A stretch of DNA of 11,363 nt, from NCBI GenBank assembly GCA_946185175.1, contig CAMHIH010000018.1, forward strand, positions 1-11,363. Reading direction: 5' to 3'. The notes below the pieces were generated by a model, which did not search any database, was not told where the DNA came from, and was given only the letters and a program-made list of their open reading frames with translations. The position numbers and the translations under genes are program-made. Origin of the DNA: an uncultured Candidatus Saccharibacteria bacterium. Lineage in GTDB: Bacteria > Patescibacteriota > Saccharimonadia > Saccharimonadales > Saccharimonadaceae. The number at the start of each line of letters is the position of its first letter. The stretch's first letter is position 1. Below are positions 1-7,008 of the stretch, in pieces.

Positions 1-2106
1 CAGCTGCTTGTCGGTCAGACTACCTTCCTTCATCAACTCCTTCTTCGGAACGGTCATAATCCAGGAGTCTTTCGCCTTGCCGTTACCGTTTTCTGTGGTA
101 CCAGTCTTGGCACCGAACTTCACATAATTACTATAGAAGCCAGGTTGTTTAGATAGGCTACCGAATACGAAACGGCGGCTTTCGGCATCAGTTAACATAC
201 TCATAGTCATGTAAGCTACTTGCGGGTCAACGGCGCGGGTACCTTCGGAATCCTGCCAAGAGTCAACTACGTCGCCACTTGAGTTTTTAATTTCGAGCCA
301 ATAGCTAATATCCTTATAGACGCCGCCACGCGCCAAAGAGGCGTAAGCGTTGGCATGTTCGACTGGGCGAACGGAGCAACCGCCACCAATTGCCATTGAT
401 AGGCCGGCAAACTCGCCATTGGCGCAGTAAGATTTATCGCCAAGGGCGTGAGCAATCTCGAGGCTATTATCGATACCGTTAATGTAGAGTGCTTTTACGG
501 CTGGAATATTCAACGAGCCGGCGAGGGCTTGGCGAATCGTGATGCGGCCATAATTGCGGCCCGAAGCGTTGCGAATGCGGCATTTGCCAGTCGTGCCTTT
601 ACAATAAATCGCGTCAATATTTTCATCGACTAGAATAGATCCAGGGCCATAATTGACGCCGCTGCGTTCGGTAAAGAGTGGAGTATAGTCGAGAATCGGC
701 TTAATCGATGATGCCGGTTCAAGTAGAGATGTTGCGGCATTGACTTGGCCATAACCTTCACGATTCCAGTCGACGCTACCGACCATTGCCATAACTTGTC
801 CAGTCTCAACATCTACTGAAACCAAAGTGGCGTTGTCGGAGTTAACCGTGTAGAACCATTTCGCACCTTCGGCGACAGCGGCCTCGGCGATATTTTGTGC
901 GCGCAAATCGAGAGTGGTCTTAATTGTGAAACCGCCTTCACGCATGGTTTTAATACCGAATTTAGCCTCAAGCTGAGCTTTGACTTCGAGTACAAACCAA
1001 GGCGCCTTCATGCCTTCGTATTGATCTGCTTCTGGTAGCACGCGATCCATGATATCAATTGCCATGGCAGCATCGGCCTCTTCCTGGGTAATGTAGCCCA
1101 TTTCGGCCATCGAATTCAGTACTTTGTGTTGGCGCGAAATCAACGCTTCGTTTCCGGCGGTATTATACGGATTTAATACTGCTGGGTTATTAGGAATAGC
1201 GGCCAGCAGCGCGGACTCTGCTAGATCGAGATCGTTTGCGCTCTTGCCAAAATAGGTGCGCGCCGCGCTCTCGACACCGTTGCGACGACCGCCGTAAGGC
1301 GATTGGTTCAAGTAGAGTGTAATAATTTGCTCTTTGTCGTACATTTTCTCGACTTCGATGGCGAGAATCATTTCCTTGATTTTGCGTGGCAAACCACTCA
1401 TCGTACGATTTTGCGCTTCATCGGAGAAATAAACCTGCTTAATTAACTGCTGCGTAAGTGTTGAACCGCCCTGAACGGCGCCGTGTTTAATTAATGTTAC
1501 ATAAGCGGCACGGCCAATTGCGGCGAAATCTACGCCGATATGGTTGTAGAAATTTTTATCCTCAATTGCGACGGTGGCTTGGCGCATGTAGGAAGAAATC
1601 TCGTCGCCATCGACTACGAGGCGATAATCGCCGTTCCCTTTATCTTCCCAAAGAAGCTCGCCGTTGCGGTCCGTGTAGACGTTAACAGTGTCTTGTACGC
1701 GATTCGCCAGCTCGACGGGGTCGATTTCGGCGAGATCTTTTTTGTAATAGAGAAATAGGCCGCCAACCGCGATAATGCCAATCAAAATACATGCGGCAAC
1801 AAATTTTAAGATAAAGAATAAGCCAGCCTTCGAAAAGATGGCTTTAAATACGCGGTCTGGTCGCAGGCGCGCAAAGAAGCGCAAAACTGGGTTTTTGGGT
1901 AGTTTCGCCAACTCCTCGGCTTTTTTGCGGGAACGCTCATCGTCCTTTACGCGTTTTTTGTAAGCTAAGTTTGAATACAAGCCCATTCCGCTCTTTGATG
2001 AAGCTTTTTTCTTGCGGGCTGTGCTCCTCTTTGCGGCAACCTTCGCAAGGTCTTTCTTCTTGGCTGGAATGGCTTTGGTTTTCTTCGCAGTTTTTTCTTT
2101 CGCCAT
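1..2106 (-). CDS. Class A penicillin-binding protein (bifunctional transglycosylase/transpeptidase), C-terminus cut by window edge
   Basis: Polymerises lipid II into glycan strands and cross-links the stem peptides on the outer face of the cytoplasmic membrane. 702 codons are visible from the ATG at 2106 with no in-frame stop. Seen in the translation: a Lys/Ala-rich cytoplasmic tail (residues 1-65), one membrane anchor (about 94-120), a GT51 domain with the catalytic-Glu motif VAIEDKNFYNH (Glu182), GGSTLTQQLIKQ (213-224), RKIKEMILAIEVEK and LYLNQSPYGG, then a transpeptidase domain with SSIK (nucleophile Ser466), SLN (531-533) and KTGT (667-670). All three transpeptidase motifs are intact, so it should be active. 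The last part of the transpeptidase domain and any tail lie left of base 1. The gene is divergent from leuS. No Shine-Dalgarno precedes the ATG, and a TATAAT sits 8 nt upstream, suggesting a leaderless transcript. The family is certain; which PBP1 paralogue it is cannot be told from the window. Confidence 0.96.
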   Translation of the reverse strand, partial: MAKEKTAKKTKAIPAKKKDLAKVAAKRSTARKKKASSKSGMGLYSNLAYKKRVKDDERSRKKAEELAKLPKNPVLRFFARLRPDRVFKAIFSKAGLFFILKFVAACILIGIIAVGGLFLYYKKDLAEIDPVELANRVQDTVNVYTDRNGELLWEDKGNGDYRLVVDGDEISSYMRQATVAIEDKNFYNHIGVDFAAIGRAAYVTLIKHGAVQGGSTLTQQLIKQVYFSDEAQNRTMSGLPRKIKEMILAIEVEKMYDKEQIITLYLNQSPYGGRRNGVESAARTYFGKSANDLDLAESALLAAIPNNPAVLNPYNTAGNEALISRQHKVLNSMAEMGYITQEEADAAMAIDIMDRVLPEADQYEGMKAPWFVLEVKAQLEAKFGIKTMREGGFTIKTTLDLRAQNIAEAAVAEGAKWFYTVNSDNATLVSVDVETGQVMAMVGSVDWNREGYGQVNAATSLLEPASSIKPILDYTPLFTERSGVNYGPGSILVDENIDAIYCKGTTGKCRIRNASGRNYGRITIRQALAGSLNIPAVKALYINGIDNSLEIAHALGDKSYCANGEFAGLSMAIGGGCSVRPVEHANAYASLARGGVYKDISYWLEIKNSSGDVVDSWQDSEGTRAVDPQVAYMTMSMLTDAESRRFVFGSLSKQPGFYSNYVKFGAKTGTTENGNGKAKDSWIMTVPKKELMKEGSLTDKQL

Positions 2107-2114
2107 ATTTAGTA

Positions 2115-2146
2115 ATTATACACTATGCGATGGAATTTTTGGACAA
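2115..2146 (-). promoter_or_regulatory. Predicted promoter of the PBP gene (leaderless type)
   Basis: On the minus strand a perfect TATAAT -10 box lies at 2120-2115, only 8 nt before the ATG at 2106. Transcription would therefore begin at or within a base or two of the start codon. The -35 is poor: TTGTCC at 2146-2141 with a long 20-bp spacer, or TCCAAA at the ideal 17-bp spacing. The -10 is seen directly; promoter activity is inferred. Confidence 0.5.
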
Positions 2147-2147
2147 T

Positions 2148-2162
2148 CGTAAGCATTTTACG
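2148..2162. repeat. Short inverted repeat between divergent promoters
   Basis: CGTAA (2148-2152) and TTACG (2158-2162) form a 5-bp inverted repeat around GCATT. It lies between the two divergent TATAAT boxes and its right arm covers the proposed leuS -35 hexamer, where a repressor could act. The arms are short and may be chance. Confidence 0.25.
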
Positions 2163-2185
2163 TCATTTCTAATCTGTTATATAAT
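2157..2185 (+). promoter_or_regulatory. Predicted leuS promoter (leaderless type)
   Basis: TTTACG (2157-2162, 4 of 6 matches to the -35 consensus), a 17-bp spacer, then a perfect TATAAT (2180-2185). The ATG follows only 9 nt after the -10 and the intervening ATAGAAATT holds no Shine-Dalgarno. The transcript should start within a few bases of the leuS start codon. Confidence 0.6.
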
Positions 2186-2194
2186 ATAGAAATT

Positions 2195-4579
2195 ATGAGC
2201 CATTATGATCCATTAAAAATCGAAGAAAAATGGCAGAAGCGCTGGGAAGAAGAGCAGCCTTTTGCCGCCAAAGACAACGATAACAGGCCAAAAATGTACC
2301 TCGCCGAAATGTTCCCATATCCATCTGGCGCAGGGCTTCATGTTGGTCATGTTCGTAATTTTTCGATTGTGGACTGTCTAGCTCGCTTCTATGCTCAAAA
2401 CGAGGTGAATGTTCTCCGCCCATTTGGCTATGACACATTTGGTCTTCCAGCCGAAAACTATGCAATTAAAACTGGCATTGCTCCACAAGAAGTTACTAAG
2501 ACTAATATCGATAATTTCCGCAAGCAGGCTAAGCGTCTTGGTTACGCGATCGATTGGTCGCGCGAAATTAATACTTCCGACCCAGAATATTATAAATGGA
2601 CTCAATGGTGCTTCCTTCAACTTTTCAAGAAGGGGCTAGCTTACCAGGCCGAAAGTTATCAATGGTGGTGCCCAGTAGATAAGACTGTACTTGCGAATGA
2701 ACAAGTCGAAAACGGTTGCTGCTGGCGCTGTGGTCACGAAGTAGAAAAGAAGAAAATGAAGCAGTGGTTCTTCAAAATCACCGCCTATGCCGATGAATTA
2801 TTGGATGAAATTGACTCGCTAGATTGGCCAGAAAAAATCAAGACCATGCAGAAAAACTGGATTGGCCGCAGTGAGGGCGCCGAAATTGTTTTTGAAATTG
2901 ATGGACATAAAGAAAAACTTACCGTCTTCACGACTCGCCCAGACACTTTGTTTGGTGCTACCTTCATGGTTCTTGCACCTGAAAGTGCAATCATAAAAAA
3001 GATTGTCAGCAAAGATGCGAAAGGGGCGGTCGAAGCCTACTGTAAGGCCGCTATTAAGAAAAGCGAAATCGAGCGTCAAGAAAACAAAGAAAAAACCGGT
3101 GTCTTCACTGGTGCCTATGCGATTAATCCGGCCAATGGTGCTAAGATTCCGATTTGGGTTGCCGATTACGTTTTGAGTGGCTATGGTACTGGCGCAATCA
3201 TGGCTGTTCCGGCACATGATGATCGCGATCATGAGTTTGCTGAGAAATTCGATTTGCCGATTATTAAAGTTATCGAAAAACCGCTCGGCTCAACCGATGA
3301 TTCGGGATGCTACCACGGCGAAGGCGAAATTGTAAACTCCGAGCAATTCAATGGCCAAGATAGTGCAGACGTGCGTGAGGCAATGGTTGCTTGGCTCGAA
3401 GAGCGCGGTATTGGTCGCAAGAAAGTTACTTATCGCATGCGCGACTGGTTGATTTCTCGCCAGCGCTATTGGGGCTGTCCAATTCCGATTGCTTACGACA
3501 AAAATGGTAAAGCTCATGCCATTCCGGAAGATCAATTACCTGTCATGTTGCCAAAAATCGACGATTACAAACCAGACGAATCTGGCCGTAGTGCACTCGC
3601 AAAGTCTGAAGAATTCATGAAGGTCACAATTGACGGTGAGGAGATGACTCGCGAGACCGATACGCTTGATGGTTACGCCTGCTCGAGCTGGTATTTGTGG
3701 CGCTACACCGATCCGCACAATAAAAAAGCTGCCTGGGATAAGAAAAAGGTCAATTATTGGGCCCCAACCGACATTTATTGTGGTGGCGACCATGCGGTTG
3801 CGCATTTATTATACGTTCGTTTCTGGTGTAAATTCTTTGCCGACGAAGGCTACTTGGATTTCCGTGAGCCAATTAAGAAGTTGTTATATAACGGTTACAT
3901 TAACGCGCCAGATGGCAAAAAGATGTCAAAGTCAAAGGGTAATGTAATAGACCCGCTTGACGTAATCAATCAGGGTTATGGCGCTGACACACTTCGTACT
4001 TATGAGCTATTTATTGGACCATACAATATGGACGCCGCTTGGAGTACTGAGGCCATCGGTGGCGTTTACCGTTTCCTAAATCGTTGCTGGACGCTCTGCT
4101 TCGATAAAAAACATGCCACGAAGGATGTAAATATCGTTATCCGCAACAAAACCATCAAAAAAGTTACCGATGATATCCGTCGCGCAAATTTCAATACTGC
4201 GGTGGCGGCATTAATGGAATTTGTTAACGAGCTATATAAAACTGGCGCCTACGATGAGGACCTAGCCATCCTCGCAAAGCTCTTAAAGCCGTTTGCGCCA
4301 CATCTTGCTAGTGAAATGCTCGAATCGCTTAAATCTGATGACGTCTGGCCACAATACGAAGCTAAATATCTCAAGGCCGACACGGTTGAGGTTGTCGTAC
4401 AGGTCAATGGCAAGCTTCGTGCTCGTTTAGCAGTACCAGTCGAAGATGTCGAGGATAATGCCAAGCTCGAAGAGCTCGCCAAAGCAGATGAAAAGGTCAA
4501 GACCTTCACGGACGGCAAACAAATCATTAAAACTATTGTTGTTGCAAAAAGTCATCTCGTAAATATCGTTGTAAAATAA
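2195..4579 (+). CDS. leuS: Leucyl-tRNA synthetase
   Basis: Class I aminoacyl-tRNA synthetase that charges tRNA-Leu with leucine in the cytoplasm and edits mischarged products. The 794-residue protein shows the family in order: PYPSGAGLHVGH with the HIGH-type motif HVGH at 49-52; a zinc module with Cys159 and the CCWRC at 175-179; the CP1 editing domain with TTRPDT (246-251) and GTGAIMAVPAHDDRD (331-345, ending in the conserved editing Asp); the DWLISRQRYWG and GGDHAVAHLLYVRFW stretches of the catalytic fold; and KMSKS at 576-580 before the anticodon-binding helices and the C-terminal VQVNGKLRARL domain. The length is on the short side for bacterial LeuRS, but all motifs are present. The start is fixed by the MSHYDPLKIEEKWQKRW N-terminus, typical of the family. 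There is no Shine-Dalgarno, and TATAAT 9 nt upstream suggests leaderless mRNA. Probably co-transcribed with the next gene. Confidence 0.99.
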   Translation: MSHYDPLKIEEKWQKRWEEEQPFAAKDNDNRPKMYLAEMFPYPSGAGLHVGHVRNFSIVDCLARFYAQNEVNVLRPFGYDTFGLPAENYAIKTGIAPQEVTKTNIDNFRKQAKRLGYAIDWSREINTSDPEYYKWTQWCFLQLFKKGLAYQAESYQWWCPVDKTVLANEQVENGCCWRCGHEVEKKKMKQWFFKITAYADELLDEIDSLDWPEKIKTMQKNWIGRSEGAEIVFEIDGHKEKLTVFTTRPDTLFGATFMVLAPESAIIKKIVSKDAKGAVEAYCKAAIKKSEIERQENKEKTGVFTGAYAINPANGAKIPIWVADYVLSGYGTGAIMAVPAHDDRDHEFAEKFDLPIIKVIEKPLGSTDDSGCYHGEGEIVNSEQFNGQDSADVREAMVAWLEERGIGRKKVTYRMRDWLISRQRYWGCPIPIAYDKNGKAHAIPEDQLPVMLPKIDDYKPDESGRSALAKSEEFMKVTIDGEEMTRETDTLDGYACSSWYLWRYTDPHNKKAAWDKKKVNYWAPTDIYCGGDHAVAHLLYVRFWCKFFADEGYLDFREPIKKLLYNGYINAPDGKKMSKSKGNVIDPLDVINQGYGADTLRTYELFIGPYNMDAAWSTEAIGGVYRFLNRCWTLCFDKKHATKDVNIVIRNKTIKKVTDDIRRANFNTAVAALMEFVNELYKTGAYDEDLAILAKLLKPFAPHLASEMLESLKSDDVWPQYEAKYLKADTVEVVVQVNGKLRARLAVPVEDVEDNAKLEELAKADEKVKTFTDGKQIIKTIVVAKSHLVNIVVK

Positions 4580-4584
4580 TAAGC

Positions 4585-5322
4585 ATGAAGATTTTACAAC
4601 TGAATGTTTGGACGGGTCGCCTCAAAGGCGCACTCGAGCGTTTTGTGCGCGAAAATGAAGCAGATGTGATTTGCATGCAAGAGGCAGTTTGGAGCGAAGA
4701 TGCGCCCGGCGTTGTGAACTATGCCTTTGATTCGGTCGACAAACTGATGGCGGCCGGTCATTATAAATATGATTACCGCTCGGCGAATTTTGCAATCAAA
4801 ATCGGTAATAATTGCCTAATGAAGCAAGGTAACGTTATACTCAGCAAAACGCCAATAGTTGAAAAAGAAACGATTTTTGTCGGCGATACTGCGTATTCCG
4901 AGTCGCCAGATTTAGAGCATGGCGGCGATCAAGTTTATAATGCTCAAAAAATCACTCTCGAAAATGGTCTAGTGATTGTTAATTATCACGGTTTCTGGAG
5001 CACTGATCCCTTGGGCGACGAGCGCCATGTGCAATGCATGCATGAAGTTGCTGATTTAATGCGCAGCGAGAAAAGACCGGTCATTATGTGTGGCGACCTA
5101 AACGTAGTCGCCGAATCCCCGGCGATGCGCGAGCTGAATTTTATGCACGACCTAACTGCTGAGTTTAAGATCAAACAAACCCTACAAAACTTAAAGTTCG
5201 TTAAGGATGTGGCATGCGATCATGTGCTCATCAACGGCAGAATTAATGTCAAAAAATATCAAACATTAGACCAATTGGCCTCAGATCATAAAGCTGTCTT
5301 GACGGAATTTGAAATCGCTTAG
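4585..5322 (+). CDS. Endonuclease/exonuclease/phosphatase (EEP) superfamily protein
   Basis: A 245-residue metal-dependent phosphoesterase of the EEP (DNase I/AP endonuclease/inositol-phosphatase) fold. Visible motifs: LNVW with Asn7, MQEA with metal-ligand Glu33, NYHG with His135, GDLN (Asp171, Asn173), CDHVL (Asp212, His213) and SDHKAV (Ser233, Asp234, His235). The full catalytic set appears intact. There is no signal peptide and no membrane segment, so it should be cytoplasmic. The substrate cannot be told: members cleave DNA abasic sites, RNA, phospholipids or small phosphate esters, and it lacks obvious hallmarks of ExoIII/APE enzymes. It starts 5 nt after the leuS stop with no recognisable Shine-Dalgarno, so translation is probably coupled to leuS. 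Its TAG stop (5320-5322) overlaps the convergent sortase stop. Confidence 0.88.
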   Translation: MKILQLNVWTGRLKGALERFVRENEADVICMQEAVWSEDAPGVVNYAFDSVDKLMAAGHYKYDYRSANFAIKIGNNCLMKQGNVILSKTPIVEKETIFVGDTAYSESPDLEHGGDQVYNAQKITLENGLVIVNYHGFWSTDPLGDERHVQCMHEVADLMRSEKRPVIMCGDLNVVAESPAMRELNFMHDLTAEFKIKQTLQNLKFVKDVACDHVLINGRINVKKYQTLDQLASDHKAVLTEFEIA

Positions 5323-6140
5323 CGCGGCAAGCGCTTAATTAACTTTGCGTGTAGGACTACGCGCTCGGTGCTACTATAGCAAGTCGACAGTGTGAGAATA
5401 TGATCGGATGCGGTCACGTTGGTATTGAAATCTTTTACGCTCCGGCCTTTGATTTTATTGATCATGCTCATGTAATCTGTATCATCGCGGAAGTCGGTTT
5501 GGATGTAGTCGCTTGTAGTCGGAATACGGTAGGCGCTAAAAACCTGCCAAGCAGCTGATTCGGTAGCCGTAACGGTTCGCACGGTAAAGTTTTCGGGGTT
5601 ATTAAGCCAGCCGGAAGTTAGGATATTGCGAAGAGTCCCAAACATTGTGCCATCATAGCGTCCGTGTGCGTAAAGAATCATATTACGATCGGTGCCGTCG
5701 AGTTTATTGCGAAAGTCTGCGAATACCCAACCGGCGCTATTGTAGCTTTTGTCGAACGAGTGCTTTAAGTAGTAATCATTGTTAGTAGTTTGGACGAATG
5801 GATAATTAATGTTGGTACCACTTAGTGAAATCCACCCCGCCGTTTCGCTATTAATCGCGGAAAGCTCATTGAAATTTACATCAAGTAGTTTCATGGAAAT
5901 ATATTTATGATATAAATCGCTATCGTCATTGGTCGGGATGATTTCCGTTTCTTCATTATCGTCCACTTCGACAACTTCGGCTGCTTCGTCGATAGTTTCT
6001 GATTGTCCCTTGGTGTTATTGCTGTCAATTAGCCATTCAACGATTTTATAGCCCGAAACACCAATGCCGACTACGCAAATTAGAGCCACCACACAACTGA
6101 TGGCAAGTCTTGCGCGCATCTTTCCCTTTTTGATTTTCAT
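5319..6140 (-). CDS. Class B sortase
   Basis: Membrane-anchored cysteine transpeptidase that cuts a sorting motif in secreted proteins and joins them to the envelope or to pilus subunits. The 273-residue protein has a short basic N-terminus, one membrane anchor (about 11-30), an acidic linker rich in Glu/Asp (46-75), and the catalytic domain: TAGWISLSGTNINYPFVQ, YYLKHSF, ILYAHGRYDGTMFGTL with His159, TLSTC with nucleophile Cys254, and Arg260 in STERVVLHAKL. The order and the NYPFVQ/YYLKHSF stretches are of the SrtB type. I chose the ATG at 6140 rather than a TTG two codons upstream because an extended -10 (TGGTAAAAT) ends 7 nt before this ATG, suggesting a leaderless mRNA. No sortase substrate (LPXTG- or NPQTN-like motif before a membrane segment) is visible in the window. 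Its 3' end overlaps the convergent EEP gene by the stop codons. Confidence 0.93.
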   Translation of the reverse strand: MKIKKGKMRARLAISCVVALICVVGIGVSGYKIVEWLIDSNNTKGQSETIDEAAEVVEVDDNEETEIIPTNDDSDLYHKYISMKLLDVNFNELSAINSETAGWISLSGTNINYPFVQTTNNDYYLKHSFDKSYNSAGWVFADFRNKLDGTDRNMILYAHGRYDGTMFGTLRNILTSGWLNNPENFTVRTVTATESAAWQVFSAYRIPTTSDYIQTDFRDDTDYMSMINKIKGRSVKDFNTNVTASDHILTLSTCYSSTERVVLHAKLIKRLPR

Positions 6141-6147
6141 TAACAAT

Positions 6148-6156
6148 ATTTTACCA
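6148..6156 (-). promoter_or_regulatory. Predicted extended -10 promoter of the sortase gene
   Basis: The minus strand reads TGGTAAAAT at 6156-6148, a TGn extended -10 with TAAAAT as the hexamer. No good -35 is present at normal spacing, which an extended -10 can tolerate. It lies 7 nt from the ATG, with no Shine-Dalgarno between. Confidence 0.45.
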
Positions 6157-6179
6157 TAACTGCAAACATGAATCTCCCC

Positions 6180-6208
6180 TTGTAAAATGGTCGAAAATAT
6201 AGTAAACT
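6180..6208 (+). promoter_or_regulatory. Predicted promoter of the rpmF-nusB-nudix-rnc operon
   Basis: TTGTAA (6180-6185), a 17-bp spacer and TAAACT (6203-6208) fit a sigma70-type promoter, each hexamer matching 4 of 6 consensus bases. An overlapping TATAGT (6198-6203) is an alternative -10. The leader would be about 29 nt and contains the Shine-Dalgarno AAGGAG at 6231-6236, 7 nt before the ATG. Confidence 0.5.
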
Positions 6209-6243
6209 AGTCCAAAGTAATCTATCAATAAAGGAGCATTTTA

Positions 6244-6474
6244 ATGCCTGAACCGAAAAAACAGAGCAGCCCTCGTAAGACTGGTCTACGCCGTAGCCAT
6301 CTTCGTCTTAAGCTTGCTCGTAGCGTGAATCGTCATTCACCAGTCAAAGCGTTTGAAACCGCCAAGACAACTCCAAATCTTAAGCTTAAAACTTGCAAAA
6401 AGTGCGGCAAAAAGAACTGCGATTGCAAGGATTGCAAAAAAGATTCCAAAAAATCAGACAAGAAGTCTAAATAA
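6244..6474 (+). CDS. rpmF: Large-subunit ribosomal protein bL32
   Basis: A 76-residue basic protein of the 50S subunit. The N-terminal half (MPEPKKQSSPRKTGLRRSHLRLKLAR) has the PKK...RRSH...LK signature of bL32, here in a form I associate with CPR bacteria. A Cys cluster follows with five cysteines (51, 54, 59, 61, 64), from which a zinc-binding CxxC-x6-CxxC can be drawn (51/54 and 61/64), closer-spaced than the usual bL32 zinc ribbon. The protein ends in a Lys/Asp/Ser tail (65-76). The strong Shine-Dalgarno AAGGAG is 7 nt upstream of the ATG. It heads the operon with nusB 18 nt downstream. Identification rests on the N-terminal motif; the diverged zinc part leaves some doubt. Confidence 0.85.
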   Translation: MPEPKKQSSPRKTGLRRSHLRLKLARSVNRHSPVKAFETAKTTPNLKLKTCKKCGKKNCDCKDCKKDSKKSDKKSK

Positions 6475-6492
6475 TTAGGGAGGCAAATTAAC

Positions 6493-7008
6493 GTGGCAAG
6501 TAACCGTCATCTAGGAAGAATCGTCGCTCTTCAAAGTTTATATGAATACGAGTTCCGCAATAAGGCTGGTGATACTACCGCCGACATTGATGGCATTGTC
6601 GCAAAGAATATAGAACCCTATGCGAAAGCTTTGGGCGATGTTAATTTTGTGCAAGATTTAGCACGTGGAGTTTTTGATGAGAAAGAAGCACTCGACGAAG
6701 AGCTACAACCTCTTGCGCCGGAGTGGCCAATCTCAACCATCTCATCAATCGATCGCAATGTTTTGCGAATCGGTCTATTTGAATTAACACGTCGCAAAGA
6801 TAGCGTACCGCCAAAGGTCGCCATCAATGAGGCCGTTGAGCTCGCGAAAGCCTTCGGCTCTGATAATTCATCGAAATTTATTAATGGCGTGCTTGGTACT
6901 GCCTATCGCAACATAGGGGGAGAGGAACAGAAACAGCATGCAGAACCAAAAGAATCCGAGCCTGCAGCAAAAGAAGACCGCAATGTCTCGGAAAGCAACG
7001 ACGAATAA
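6493..7008 (+). CDS. nusB: Transcription antitermination/termination factor NusB
   Basis: All-helical RNA-binding protein that, with NusE (uS10), binds boxA RNA and supports rRNA transcription antitermination. The 171-residue product shows the family pattern: LGRIVALQSLYEYEF near the N-terminus, then SSIDRNVLRIGLFEL (about 84-98), PPKVAINEAVELAKAFGSDNSSKFINGVLGTAY (about 105-137). The core ends near residue 140 and is followed by a roughly 30-residue acidic, Glu/Lys-rich tail absent from typical NusB of about 140 residues. The GTG start is supported by GGGAGG at 6478-6483, 9 nt upstream; the peptide then begins (M)ASNRHLGR, as NusB should. The tail codons overlap the start of the Nudix gene in another frame. 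The position in an operon with bL32 and RNase III fits a role in ribosomal RNA synthesis. Confidence 0.93.
   Translation: MASNRHLGRIVALQSLYEYEFRNKAGDTTADIDGIVAKNIEPYAKALGDVNFVQDLARGVFDEKEALDEELQPLAPEWPISTISSIDRNVLRIGLFELTRRKDSVPPKVAINEAVELAKAFGSDNSSKFINGVLGTAYRNIGGEEQKQHAEPKESEPAAKEDRNVSESNDE

Noticed and set aside
267..1963. Several 60-72 codon open frames on both strands inside the PBP gene, such as plus-strand 448-633 and 1540-1758
   Set aside because: They are shadows of the long minus-strand PBP frame, which has intact catalytic motifs. They lack plausible ribosome sites and have no recognisable domain.
2819..3232. 137-codon open frame antisense to leuS
   Set aside because: It lies wholly opposite the LeuRS editing domain, has no start signals, and its composition looks like reverse-strand codon shadow.
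5321..5335. AGCGC-GGCAA-GCGCT stem at the convergent stop codons as a terminator
   Set aside because: The stem is only 5 bp and neither strand has a U tract after it, so it does not qualify as an intrinsic terminator.
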